Shown: positions 33,864 through 44,964, numbered from the stretch's first letter. The stretch is DNA of 64,000 bases from Lunularia cruciata (GCA_948567375.1 OX419761.1:560501-624500), one strand, 5' to 3'. Made by a program: numbers and translations. Notes: generated from the letters alone by a model not told the origin.

Positions 33864-34697
33864 TCATCCATTCTTGAGTGGACATTCAGCAATGCGATGC
33901 CCCAACTGGCGACAATAAAAACAACCTCCATTTTGTCGTAATCTTTCTCTATCTGCTGTGCCAAGTGGTCTTCGTTGGATAGCATCAATCTCCATTGGTA
34001 CCGGTTCTTCCACTCGTGGTACTGGTGGGTTTTGTGTAGGTCGAGGTTGAGACCAAGTTGTCGCAACTAAGGAATCAAAACGCTCAGCCAATTGCATGGC
34101 TTGTTCTACATTCTGTGGCTCTTGCATGGTCACCTCCAATCTGGTTTGTGACTTCAATCCTCGCACAAATCAATCCAGAACTTCACCTTCTTGGATATCT
34201 GGAATTTGCATGATGATATTTTGAAATTGTGTGATGTAGCTTCTCACTGAGCCAATCTGCCTCAACTCCGCCAATTTATCTCGTGCAGCTCGGGTGGCAT
34301 TTATAGTCTGAAATCGACCAAGTATTGCATCCTTGAATTCTGCCCATGTAAAAATTGGTGTAACAATTTGTCATTCAGCTCTTTCTACTCGGAATCGCCA
34401 CCAAAGTTTTGCCACTCCATCCAATTGGCTAGAAGCCAAGAGAATTTGTTTCCGCTCGTCTTGAAGATTGGTGGCTTCAAAGTAACGTTCACAGTCAAAC
34501 ACAAAATTCTCCACTGTGCCTGGAAGATTCTTGCCTTCAAACACCTTGGGTTTTGGAAATCGAATGCGATCTTCTCCATCTCGAACTGGCATTCTGTCTA
34601 TCTGTTCTCGTCGTTGCTGGTCTCGTTCATCCAACAATCGAGTAAGATGCTCGATTTGTTGTTGCATTGCAAGGATAACATCCGGTATTGCCGCCAT
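33864..34697 (-). pseudogene. Element H gag
   Basis: It begins MAAIPDVILAMQQQIEHLTR with a short coiled coil, then FPKPKVFEGKNLPGTVENFV and KLWWRFRVERAE. One stop follows near 34369 and another near 34168. The tail contains PVPMEIDAIQRRPLG and the knuckle CFYCRQLGHRIAEC (Cx2Cx4Hx4C). This is the usual chromovirus capsid-nucleocapsid layout, and both parts are in the same frame apart from the stops. Confidence 0.88.
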
Positions 34698-34955
34698 CGC
34701 TACTACTCTATTCCACTACCCGCAATTTATCTAGTTGATTAACACGTAGATACAACACGTCCACCGTTCTCCATAAGTTACAACTGGAAGTATCAAGGGT
34801 TCCTCTGACACGGTGATCATATGTAGAAAATCCTGCCCAAAGCGTGAGGTGATGAATTGTGTGAAACGATGCTTTGGTAATATCTGGACATGAAAGTCCC
34901 AATGGTTTGGCGGAAGTGGATTTGGTGGTCCATAAATTCCATCCATCCCATTCCT

Positions 34956-34967
34956 GCTCTGATACCA
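34956..34967 (-). other. Element H primer binding site (tRNA-iMet type)
   Basis: The minus strand reads TGGTATCAGAGC one base after the 5' LTR. This is the classic initiator-Met tRNA primer site of plant LTR elements. Confidence 0.93.
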
Positions 34968-34968
34968 A

Positions 34969-35391
34969 TGTAAAAGACCAAAACCAAGGAGAGAAATAGG
35001 AGAATGGAAGCTCACATTGGGACACTTGAATGAGGGAAAACTCCAAATGCCTAGCATGAGCTTCGGCCTTGGTATTTATAGGTAGCATACAAGACCCTTG
35101 AAGCTTCTCAAGAAGTTTCCTTGAGCCGCTTTCTTGGAGTGCAAGCCAAGCTAACTAGGAAGCTTCTCAAGAAGCTTCCTTCTAGAAGCCGCCTACTTGG
35201 CGTGCAAGCTAAGCTAGTTAGAAGCTTCTAGAAGCTTCCTTCTAGAAGCTACCTGCTTAGGGCGCAAGTTAACTAGTTGGGAAGCTTCCTAAGAAGCTTC
35301 TTAGATGCTTCTAGAATATTCTAGGCTATTTTGTCTTATTCTCTACTTCGTAAGCCCGACTAACTTTGTCACTAAACTCCATATTGTTACA
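34969..35391 (-). repeat. Element H 5' LTR with TATA box and HSE array
   Basis: The 423-bp promoter-bearing LTR for the element on the minus strand. The HSE modules recur at 35100-35118, 35159-35190, 35221-35238, 35281-35300 and 35309-35321. The TATA box (CTATAAATACC, minus strand) is at about 35071-35082. Reading 5' to 3' on the minus strand, the array lies directly upstream of the TATA box. None of the 4 differences from the 3' LTR destroys a GAA/TTC module. Confidence 0.9.
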
Positions 35392-36484
35392 CCATGCCTA
35401 CACCGAAGGAGATTTTTGATGCGATTGGGCATGCAAAGATCTTTGAGCGGGATATGATTAGTTGCCGATTAGGGAGGAGGATAAGTCCAAGACAACAATT
35501 TTGGTTATTGATCCTCATGGTAAGGATGTGTTATATCAGTGGAGGTTCTTACCATTTGGGTTAAAGAACACTCTCGCTGAGTTCCAGAGGGTCATGGATT
35601 GGATTTTGCTTGGTGCTATATTGATGACATTTTGGTTTATAACACTACTATGGAGGAGCATGAGAGACAGTTGTTGGAGGTGTTTGAGAGGTTGAGATCT
35701 CATGGACTCAAATTACATCTTGGGAAATGTAGGTTCTTCCATGAGCAGGTTGAGTATTTGGGTCACACTATCTACCCCGAAGGACTTGGTGTCCAGCAGA
35801 CCAAGGTGGAGGCTATTGCACGTATTCCTTGGCCTACGGATGTGAGCAGAGTGCGAGCATTCCTTGGGTTGGCAAACTTCTATCACCACTATGTTAGAGG
35901 ATTTAGTGCCATTGCCAAGGCCTTGACAAAGCTGACCAAGCTTACACAGGAGTGGTGTTGGGGAGATGAGCAGGAGAGAGCTTTTGTAGAGCTTAAAGAG
36001 ACGTTGACATTTGCTCCTATTTTGAAGAGACCGATCAGGGGACGACCATTTTAGGTTCATACTGATTGGAGTATGTTGGGGCTTGGAGCGGTGCTCACTC
36101 AGCATGATGATGAGGAGAAGGAGTTTGTGGTGGCCTATGCTAGTTGCTCCAACAATTCAGTGGAGGCAAAGTATAGCTCATATGAGGGAGAGTGCTTGGT
36201 AGCAGTTTGGGTAGTAGCACATTTCCGATGTTACCTATTTGGTAACCCCTTCACTCTCATCATTGATCATCAGCCACTGAAGTGGTTGATGGAGTCCGAC
36301 AAGCTTTCAGGGAAGCTTGCACGATGGGCTCTGATTTTACAAGAGTATGATTTCACGGTTGTTCATAGACCTGGAGTGGTGAACCATGATGCAGATGGGT
36401 TGAGTAGAAACCCATGTCCCAGCCAGCAGGATCAGACAAGAGCACGTTGGCATGGTCAGACAGATGAGGAGATGGTGCCAGGTT
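35392..36484 (+). pseudogene. M1 reverse transcriptase (C-terminal part) and RNase H
   Basis: The reading resumes at MPTPKEIFDAIGHAKIF. The next few codons, which should carry the first catalytic Asp (LDLRSGY-like), are damaged, and then come LPIREEDKSKT and LYQWRFLPFGLKN. The YIDD box is present (WCYIDDILVYN), then YLGHTIYPEGLGVQQTKVEA and FLGLANFYHHYVRGFSAIAK. RNase H follows after one TAG at 36052: HTDWSMLGLGAVLTQHDDEE, SSYEGECLVAVWVVAHFRCY and IIDHQPLKWLMES, ending HDADGLSRNPC. Frameshifts are few. Confidence 0.88.
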
Positions 36485-36522
36485 AGCATGCATCGGCCTT
36501 TCTATGTATATTTGCAGAGGCT

Positions 36523-37066
36523 TTGGTGGTATCTCTCTCAACGCATACAGGAGGAGTTATTGAGATTACAGATCCAGAGAATGAAGATATTGGTACAGTT
36601 CATCAAGACATTCATGATGATGTCTTAGTGATGGACTATCTTTGCACTGGTGTTGTGGGTGGCACAGTTGCGGCCAAGGAGAGAGACCATGTTCTTCAGC
36701 GAGCCAGACGGTTCAGATTGGAGGGTAGACACCTTTTGCGTGTATGGGAGGATGGTAGAGTGCGAGTAGTACCACTTCCATCTCAGAGACCACAGTTGGT
36801 CCATCATGCTCATGAGGAGCTAGGACATTTTGGAGTAAAACATACATATAGCTTACTCCAAAGTCATTATTGGTGGCACGGTATGCAGACCAAGGTACAA
36901 CAGTTTGTTGCCAGATGTGTGGTTTGTGACCAAGTTAGAGCATCATTCAATGCTCCTACACCACAGTTACACCCATTACCTATCATGGGAGTTACACCCA
37001 TTACCTATCATGGGATTTGATTACCGTCGGAGTTTGGACTTTGCCGGACCTTTCGTTGGTATTGGC
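36523..37066 (+). pseudogene. M1 integrase N-terminal domain, truncated
   Basis: The zinc domain HHCC reads HAHEELGHFGVKHTYSLLQS, HYWWHGMQTKVQQF and CVVCDQVRAS. It is followed by a small duplication of a VTPITYHG-type segment near 36985-37015 and SLDFAGPFVG, the first catalytic Asp region. The domain stops abruptly at about 37065 where M2 leader sequence starts, so the core Asp/Glu pair is missing. Confidence 0.82.
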
Positions 37067-37176
37067 ACTTGATGGTGCTTAGTTGGTGTTGGTACTTGGT
37101 GTTGTTTGGTTGGTGGTGTTGGTTCTTGGTAGGGTACTTACGGTTGCGGTTGGCAATTTGTGGTTACTTTGTCACA

Positions 37177-38500
37177 ATGAAATTCTTTGGGGATTCTAAA
37201 GGAGATAGCCCTATAGTGCGTAGTGGGTTTACTCAAAGTGATGCTCAATATCAAATTGTATCTCAGGTCCCAATTAGGGAGGAGATTGACTCTGAGTTGG
37301 AGTTTGATATAGGAGATGATTTAATTGAGAGTGCACTTGGCGTGTTTGCACCATTGTTGTGGGACATAGATGAGATTTATGGGGCTCCCAAAGGCCTTAG
37401 ACATTACTCCAATATAGTGGGTACCTTTGACTTGGATGACTTCATCTAGGAGTTTGATAGTTGGTGTAATCTGTAGCGGATGTGGAATCTGACTTTGTTC
37501 ACACTTTTCATGGCATGGAAGGGATTATTTTAGCAATTGCAGGGTCCGTCAATGGACAAATACTATGAGTTCGAGAGAACTTACATGGAGGAGATTGCAT
37601 TATGGAGCCAATATTGGTCTCCAAACTATGTCTCCATCACTTTAGGCCCGGTTGCCAAGGATAGATTGGTCGTACCCACGAGTTCTAGCTCAAGTAGCAT
37701 TGGTGGAGCTAGTGGAAGTACACTAGCTGGAGATAGTGCTACTACGAGTGGAGGTACCACTACAGAGGTGGTGTAGTACAAGAGTTTAACCCTATGGTGG
37801 AGTTCTTCTAATGTTTGAGGCAAAACTACCAAGGAGTGTTGACTAACAAGTTGAGGAGCTTGTAGGAGTCCCAACAAAAGGCTAGAGAGAGCTTATGCAA
37901 GGCATACACTTGCATGAGATGGCTGGTCAATTTCACTTAGGGAGTTATTGAGGCCCAAGCAGTCCAACTTTGGTGTGGGATATTGGACAAGAGTTGCAAT
38001 GTAAAGTTTGTGATGGTACATTGTTACAGGCCACTTTGCACACTTTGGCAGTGGTCTTTAGTTTGGTTGAGAGTATTGAGCTCAACATGGTGGATGAGAG
38101 AGTGGTGACATATGGATTTGGTAGGGAGATCTCATCCACAATTATGACTTGTTCTAGAGTGTAATAGAGTGCACCACACCTGATTGGTTTTTGAGGCCAA
38201 GGTGGACAGCCTAGGTCCTATGGAGCGAGTGGAGAACCTATTGTAGTTAGACCCTTACCTTCATTTTTGGGTTAGCAATAGCCAATGAGTGGTGGTTTTG
38301 CTTGTTGGACTTATGGTGGACCTCATCATAGGAGAGAGTGCACTCAAGGCAGCGGTTATGATACCTTTGGTGCATCCCAACCAGCATAGAGGTAGTGTGA
38401 GCATTGCCATAGATTTGGTCACACTAGTGATCGGTGCTTTGACCTACACCCACAGTTACGGAGTGGTAGGGCTGCTATGGCAGGTAGTAGAGGAGTTCTA
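37177..38500 (+). pseudogene. M2 gag
   Basis: It starts MKFFGDSKGDSPIVRSGFTQ, homologous to M1 gag, and continues with LLWDIDEIYGAPKGLRHYSN. Compared with M1 it retains the Ser-rich insert PTSSSSSSIGGASGSTLAG in frame. More than ten stops and frameshifts follow. Zinc-knuckle sequence is still recognisable near 38300-38440, but the first cysteines are partly lost (TYGGPHHRRECTQ-like). Confidence 0.75.
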
Positions 38501-39585
38501 GTTCATGGAGGACAAGGTGGTAGAGGTGGTGGTAGAGGATCTACACCTAGTAGGGATGCAACTATGGCTACTTGGATTGAGCAGTTGGAGCAAAGATTGG
38601 CTAGTATGGCCATTGCTTAGAGGAGATCAGATTTGTGTGTTGAGGCATCCACCTCATATGCTAGTGATAGAGATGCTTTGGACTTCATGTGCGGAGCAAC
38701 ACAGGTGGATGCATCTACAACAATGACTAGGAGTGCAATACGTGCTCTTGAGCCTAGAGGAGCATCAGTGGGGTTAGACCCACAACGAGGAGAGATTGGG
38801 AGATAGGTTAGACTTCCCTAATCTTTCATGCTCTTTGAGGCATTGTAGATAACATCCATGGCTCCTAGAAGTCCCAATGTAGGTGTGGTAGGTGTTGATG
38901 ATAGACTACCTGCTAGTCAACCACCTGCTACTACATGGACTGAGTCTAGCACAATGTTGGGGGTGACTTAGTTGATTATGTAGCCCTTTGTTTTCAACCA
39001 ATGACATGTTTATATTGAGAGTTGACCCAACATAATGTTTCAGTTGGCTGCCATGCTTTTGAGAGTAGGTATGATGTGGTTCCTACTTCTAGAGCAGAGG
39101 TGGTTGATAATAGAGCTGACTTGGTTGAGGAGCATGGGATCCGCTCAACAACCAATGATTTATGGTAGGCAACAACAACTTGATTGGAAGAGTTGCCAAC
39201 TAGACAGGCCTTTGAGAGAGCGCATTTCATACTTGGTGTTGTCCTATTGAATAACCATAGGGGGATTTTCTGTCTGGTGGGACCTTTAGGGAAGGTTTAT
39301 ACACCACAAAGGGTCTTATTAAGTCTTTGGTGTGCAACCTCTTACGTTGGAGAAGGTTGTAGTTGTTGGTCTGGAGTTACAAAAGACCAATGTGGAGAGG
39401 TGTCCATTTCAAATCCAAACATCTCTAGGTGGTGGTTCAACATAGTACATCACACATGGGAAGCTTGTTGTCTAGGTTCAATCTGGTCATCCGATTGATA
39501 GCTCGATGGTGAGAGCTCAAGCTATTACAACAATAGTTGAGTCATATGATTAGCTAGTTGGGGGAGTAGTGTTATACCCTATGGG
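38500..39585 (+). pseudogene. M2 gag-protease linker and protease N-terminal part
   Basis: The linker keeps LEELPTRQAFERAHF-type sequence at about 39180-39230. The protease active site, LLDSG in M1, is frameshifted and destroyed here (about 39313-39335), although TNVERCPFQIQTSLGGGS-type sequence remains downstream. Solo LTR B1 interrupts it right after ATGGG at 39581-39585. Confidence 0.7.
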
Positions 39586-40152
39586 TGTGGTACCCACATT
39601 TTTTTGTTTTTTTATAATTAGTCGTGTTTAAGAGACAAAGTAAGCACTAAAAGTTGAATTGCGGATGAAGAATGGACAAAAGTAACTTGGGAGGTAATCC
39701 AAAGAAGATGACATCGGATCCAATGATGGAGGTACTCGGAAGAGGAGTACGCCAAAAAAAGTCCAAAGATCACCGTCTTGGGGTTGGAAGATGCAGGAGA
39801 GACAAAGACCATTTAACAACCTTTGTACGTGGCAGGAAAATACAATTCAAGAAACGGCGGGGGCAAAAGAAGCATGTCTTGATAGTGACCGGGAGTTGCA
39901 TGCAGAAGAGAGAAATTTGCAGCTGAAATCAACTGAAGAATGACTGCAATTTGGGGTAATATAAAATTGAGACTACACAAGGAAAAGTTGAATACTCCAA
40001 GTAAATTTCCAATTCCTTTGAGTAGTTGCCCTGTAGTAATGCGTGTCCGGAAGCCCATCGAGAGTGAGATTTTCCAAAACCCTGAGGGAGTTAGAGTGTC
40101 TTGTCCAGGAGAGGGTCTCATCTTCCAACATTGTAGAACGAGAGAACAGATC

Positions 40153-42468
40153 ATGGCAAAGAAGGTGGCCACCGCACTGGCAATGAGAGGTTTTGCAATC
40201 CGAAGGGTAGATGTAGTAGCTAGAATCAAAGTCTTGATTAGACTTTGTATTACCTTTTTAGCATGGAATTGGAATTTCAGTTTCACGAGAGTGATGGCAG
40301 AGATCGATGCCAGTAATTGTGAGGAGGGTCCCGAGGTGGAAGGGAAGAGAGGCAATCCGACTCGATGGACTGAGTTGGATTCAAAGTTAGTATTGGGAAG
40401 AGAAGTAGGAGAACCAATGGGGATCACCTTCTATCGGAAGTGTGATGCTACAGAGGAGATGGCAGAGATCCGCAATTTGTTCTTTGCTCCGAGAACCACA
40501 AATGGCTACAAGGTGGAGTCCTACCGGGATCCAATCTGAAGAAGTATTGTGGGGGCAATGATGGCCATGTTCAAGCTAGAACAAACCACCTACGTGAACA
40601 TGCAGCAAGCTGTCTTCTTCCATCAGATGTTTGCAGGAGTTCCAATGAATTGGGTGAAGTGCTTTCACCACCGAACAAGGCAGATGGTGGTGAATTGGCA
40701 AATGGGCTCGCCACCACATTATTTTGCACCGTTCGCAGCCAACTTCTACTTTGGACTGAACTTACTAACCGAAGAAGAGCGTCATCATATGGTGTCTCAC
40801 ATGCATCCCGATTTACGATGGGAAGCAGATGAGGAAGAGCACCAGTATATGCTGCATCTTCGAGCAAATGACGAATACTTCGCGAAGACCGGACAATGGA
40901 AAGTCGAAGAAATTACCAATCCAAAGACAAAGAAACGTGGCAAACCCGAAGAAGCAAGGTTGCCTCCCATGCAAAAGAAGACTCGGCGGCTGGTGTTGAA
41001 GACGGCAAAGATTGTAAAAGAGGCATCATTGAGATTGGAGTCTGAGGAAGAGATTGAGTCGCAAGAGGAAGAATCAGAAGAAGAAGAACTCACATTGAAA
41101 AGTGAGGAGTCTGGGAGCGATAGCAATAGGGAGCCAGAGGTCCAGCAATTGGTAGCAGTAAGTGAGGCTTGTCAGGCGGTAGTAGTGAACAAGTCAAGAC
41201 CAGAAGAGAAAGCAGAGAATCTTGCGGGGCCGAGTTCAAGAGGCCAAGACGAAGAAAGTGCCAAAACAATGAAGATACAAAGATCGCGACTTCAGATGAA
41301 GAAGCCGATGACGGAGGAGAAGACTCTAGACAAAGATGGTGATGAAGAGGAAGAAAACTTCAGCGGGATATCATATTTGACAAAGGTGGTCGCACCATTG
41401 CTAGAGCTGTTGAAGGAGCATCAAAGAGTAATTCCCCAAGATTGCAGGAAGGGGATGAACAAATTGCAGATGATGAAGTATCTGTTGAGTGAAGTGAAGG
41501 AGTTGCAGGAGCAACAAGTCCGAAGAAGCAAGGAAGTGGAAGGACTTCGGAGGGAGGAAGGCTTGATGAAGAAAACTCTGACCATGCTACAAGAAAGCTG
41601 TGAAGAAAAAGAAAAGGAACTGCAAAGGCGAGCCGGAGAATTCAAGGAACAAGCGATGTGGCTCAACAAGATGAAGGAAGAAGTAAGTGATGTGCGCATT
41701 GAAAATGTTCATTTGAAGGCAATGAACATTGTAATGGAGCAGGAGTTGGACAGTTTAAAGAAAAGTGCAGCAGCAAAAGATCAAGCATGGCAGAGAGAGT
41801 TGGCAGCCAGGCAAAAAGAAGAACTTGTCAGGAGTGCGGAACAGCAGAGCATGCAGTATGCAGAGGAGAAGAAGATGCTCGCTGCAGAATACGAAGAGGA
41901 GTTGAAGATGTATTGTGAGGAGTTGAAGGTGGAGCGCTCTCGAGGATATGCATCGGAACTAGTAGGGGAAGTGGCAGGAAAGTTAAGAGCCATTTTCAGC
42001 ACGGAGGCTAAGGAGAGATTGGAGGAAGCTTGCCTACATGAGTTAAAGTTACTTGTGCAGGAAACTCGGAAGAGGAAAGCCAAGGATGTGGACATGAACA
42101 CCTTATTGATTTGATTGAGGGAACGCGTAGATAGGAAAATGTTAGATGTAGAGAACAATGTTAGACTAGATTTAGTCAATTCGGAATTAGAGAAGATTTG
42201 GAATAGTGTGACAGTGGAGACAAAGCCCGATGTCACAGAGGTAGGAATACAAGTGTCATCTGACTTGATGATTGACACATTAGAGAAGAGTGGGTCAGGA
42301 GATAAGGATGTAGATGGATGACCTATGAGCTCAATTGTAGATTGTAGTGTAAAAGTCGTAGAATTAGTGAAGGAATTGGTAAAATCAGCTAAGGCCGAAG
42401 AAGGAGAAATAGTAGGAAGATCATCGAGTTTGGAAGCCAATGATGAGGTAGACATTGGATCGGGATAA
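40153..42468 (+). pseudogene. LTR-encoded coiled-coil protein gene, subfamily B
   Basis: This is the most complete copy: 771 codons in a single frame with three in-frame stops (40537, 42112, 42319) and no frameshift. The ATG at 40153 (MAKKVATALAMRGFAIRRVD) is chosen because its distance to the conserved ARI-V-RL block matches subfamily A. An upstream in-frame ATG at 39940 exists but straddles a TATA-like ATATAAAATT. Domains are an N-terminal globular region to about residue 240 (NGYKVESYRDPI; PPHYFAPFAANFYFGLNLLT; HMVSHMHPDLR), an acidic segment (EEEIESQEEESEEEELTLKS), a coiled coil from about residue 430 to 690 and the tail EVDIGSG. There is no homology I can name. Confidence 0.82.
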
Positions 42469-42588
42469 AAATCAATGTTGAGATAGGAAGAGGCAGATAT
42501 GAAGAGATAGACTGTCATTTGGGATCTGCAAGTAGAAAGAGATGTTAGGAAGCGGTGCTTAGGTAGGCAAGTCTTCCGTTTGCTTCAG

Positions 42589-42596
42589 TATTTAAG
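42589..42596 (+). promoter_or_regulatory. TATTTAAG box in solo LTR B1
   Basis: It lies in the same context as in A1 (TTTGCTTCAGTATTTAAGTGG) and about 120 bp after the LTR gene's stop codon. It is the probable genomic RNA promoter of subfamily B. Confidence 0.5.
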
Positions 42597-43267
42597 TGGA
42601 GCATTTGCAATACAATGTTATTCAGTATTCATATTTCTGAAGATAGATAAAGCAAAGTGCTATTCTCAGTTTTCATCGCTTAAGCTTAATTCCGATTGTC
42701 AATTTCATGTTTGTGTTTGTGAGTGTGTGGAGAATTCTGAAGAGCAAGTCAATGTGTTTGTGGATGTTGGAATCTACAGTCTTGATCTTCATTCTGTGTG
42801 TTTGATCTTGAGTGAAGTGCATCGGAGCAATGCCTTGACAGATCTGAGAGGAATTTTAGTGTTGGTAGTATTCTGCATTTGTGAATGCAACACGAAGTTG
42901 ATGTGAAGAAATTTTGATCAAGGAAGTTGTGCCTTCAGTGGAGGGGTGGAACACAATTCTGAGGCAAAATTGGTCTTTGCAGTGAAGTGCCGTCTTTGGG
43001 GGAATTTGAATCATCACACTCAAGAGTTGTTTGGATAGAATTTGCTATGATGTGATTATGTGTGTGTATTCGTGACAAGTCGTCAAGATTGTGAGCTTGT
43101 TACTCTCTTATGGGTGTAGTTTCTACCTGAGAGATTAAAGAAGCCATCAAGAAGAACTGCCATTGTGACTTTTGACTTCGTATTTGACCAATTCTGACTC
43201 GTATCTCTACGGGAATGAACTTTACTTACCCAATTACCGCAAAAGTGATATTTGCCGGGTTGTCACA

Positions 43268-43640
43268 ATGGGTTTCAATATTGACTATTGGGAGGAGACA
43301 ACCTCCTATAGACCAAGTTGGCAGTCAAGTGAAGGATGAGTATGTCGCCTACCAATACGCTTTAGTAGTGGTAGTCTTGGCTCACTATAATCCCAGACCA
43401 TGGCAACATCAATTTCAGTTTTCAGTGGTGCAGTTTCTTGGCCTAGTGATTTATTGGAGGGGAATGCCCATATAGAAGATACTCCAAAACCAAAGGAGAT
43501 CACTTGGATTTGGAGTACAAGTCAGATTGTTCCATCCACCATGGATGTTCCATTGTGGAGTTTGGAGGAGACGTTATAGTAGCATGTAGATCAATTGGTG
43601 CAATAGGCTTGGAGTGGAGCCTTTGTACCACCAGGAAATG
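43268..43640 (+). pseudogene. M2 protease end and linker
   Basis: Continuation of the protease after B1: FNIDYWEETTSYRPSWQSS and then FSGAVSWPSDLLEGNAH-type sequence, homologous to M1 at 27580-27900. Several stops are present. It leads in frame into the methyltransferase. Confidence 0.7.
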
Positions 43641-44231
43641 AGTGTGAGGATGAGCCACCATAGTCGATTACCTTGACACCTTTGGATACCACACTCATTG
43701 CTGAGCAGTATCCAATAGAGGAAGTATGTCTATTGGAGTTGTTTGGTAGGATTAGCACCGGACTAGTTGTAGTCTTACAAGCGGGTATACAAGTATAGAG
43801 GCACTTTTATGTAGAGAGAGGTACTTGTACTCTACATCATGTGGCACACTTGGCTTTTTAGTTTCCTGAGTTATTACCAATGTCAACAGTCAAGGATTAC
43901 TAAAAGACCCTACCAACAGACATTTGCTTACTAGGGAAGTAGGACTTGGAGCGACATGGTACCATTCACTTGTATTGTTGGATGGCCATGTTAGGGACAT
44001 ACATGTGCTAGTCAAGGTTTGGGTCTTCAAGATGCTTGTTTTGGTGTCTTTTGGGAGATGTTACGCATACTTTGACATCTCTAGGTCCATCAATCCATTT
44101 CTCTAGCTTACCTCTTGGAGAACATTCCTTTGATGGATGATTCTTGCACCAGAGTGGTGGCAAGTATGCATTAGGTCCATTCTTAAATGAGACTTATTGT
44201 TTTGTTAGATGTAGCTAGAGTGGGATCATAG
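43641..44231 (+). pseudogene. C5-cytosine DNA methyltransferase remnant in M2
   Basis: The linker (LTPLDTTLIAEQYPIEE) runs without a frameshift into motif I (VCLLELFGRISTGLVVVLQA), showing that the methyltransferase was fused in frame downstream of the protease. Motif IV keeps the catalytic Cys (WPC, codon 43989-43991), but the following Gln is a TAG stop. The LLENIP-like motif VI is at about 44113-44130. Element R interrupts it just after VGS, one or two codons after the same point where M1 has a stop. Confidence 0.82.
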
Positions 44232-44900
44232 TATGACAACCCGACAAATATCACTTTTGCAGTAATTGGGTAAGTAAAGTTTGTTCCTACAGAGATACAA
44301 GTCAGAATTGGTCAAATATGAAGTCAAACAATAACAATGTATTTCTTCTTGAGTACTTCTTTAATCTCTCAGGTAGCAACTACACCCAAAAGAGAGTAAC
44401 AAACACCGACTCGCAGTCTTGTCACAAATTCACACTCCTTAATCACAACTCCATCAAATCTTTCCAAACAATCTTGATTGTGATGATTCAGGCTCTCCCA
44501 AAAATGACACTTCTTTGCAAAATGACTTTGCCTCAGAATTGTGTTCTACCCCTCCACTGAAGGCACAACTTCCTTGATCAAAATTGCTTCACATCAACTT
44601 CACGCCGCACTCACAAATGCAGAATACTACCAACACTACAATTCCTCTCAGATTTGTCAAGGCATTGCTCCAATTACACTTTACTTAGGATCAAACACAT
44701 AGAATAAAGATCAAGGCTGTGGAATCCAACATCTAACAAGCACATTGACTTGCACTTCAAATTTCTCCACACACTCACAAACAAAATCACAAAGTTGATG
44801 CTCAGAATCAAGCTCAAGCAACAAGCACTGCTTCACAACACTTTACTTTATCTATTCTCAGAAATAATGAGCACTGAACAACAATTTCATGCAAATGCCG

Positions 44901-44940
44901 CTTTTAAATAGTGAAGCAAACTTTTAAATAGTGAAGCAAA
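44901..44940 (-). promoter_or_regulatory. Duplicated promoter box in the element R LTR
   Basis: Two perfect tandem copies of CTTTTAAATAGTGAAGCAAA. On the minus strand each reads TTTGCTTCACTATTTAAAAG, that is, the conserved TATA-like box with its upstream context. Other LTR copies have a single one. Confidence 0.6.
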
Positions 44941-44964
44941 CGTCTTGTTTCTTCAATGCGCATG

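Larger units (their letters stand above)
29749..35391 (-). mobile_element. Element H: young chromovirus with heat-shock-element-rich LTRs
   Basis: A complete 5.64-kb element on the minus strand, flanked by a perfect 5-bp target duplication CCATG (29744-29748 and 35392-35396). Both LTRs are 423 bp and differ at 4 positions (99.1% identical). PBS, gag, protease, RT, RNase H, integrase, chromodomain and polypurine tract are in canonical chromovirus order. The pol frame is nearly open but broken by a few stops, and key residues are altered, so this copy could move only with help. Confidence 0.97.
24414..37066 (+). mobile_element. Ty3/gypsy element M1 carrying a DNA methyltransferase (interrupted)
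   Basis: The plus-strand order is leader, gag with two zinc knuckles, linker, protease, C5-cytosine methyltransferase, RT (split at 29748/35392 by element H), RNase H and the first part of integrase. The integrase breaks off at about 37065, where a second element of the same type begins. LTRs are not identified; 24414-25135 is leader or LTR sequence with a repeated GTGATGACC segment. All domains are decayed. Retrotransposons with captured methyltransferases are known in charophytes and dinoflagellates, and this is the same architecture type. Confidence 0.85.
39586..43267 (+). mobile_element. Solo LTR B1 (3,682 bp) with a perfect ATGGG target duplication
   Basis: It begins TGTGGTACCCACA and ends GCCGGGTTGTCACA, flanked by ATGGG on both sides (39581-39585 and 43268-43272). 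The interrupted host sequence reads through exactly in M1 (about 27576-27590), confirming the insertion. It belongs to a second subfamily (B), whose termini and tail match A1 while the internal gene is strongly diverged. Confidence 0.95.
37067..44231 (+). mobile_element. Ty3/gypsy element M2 with DNA methyltransferase (interrupted, 3' lost)
   Basis: This is a second, more decayed copy of the M1 type in the same orientation. It begins in leader sequence homologous to about 25047 and is joined directly to M1's truncated integrase. It contains gag, linker, a protease split by solo LTR B1 at 39585/43268, and the methyltransferase, which is cut at 44231 by element R. RT and beyond are not in the window. 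Confidence 0.82.
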
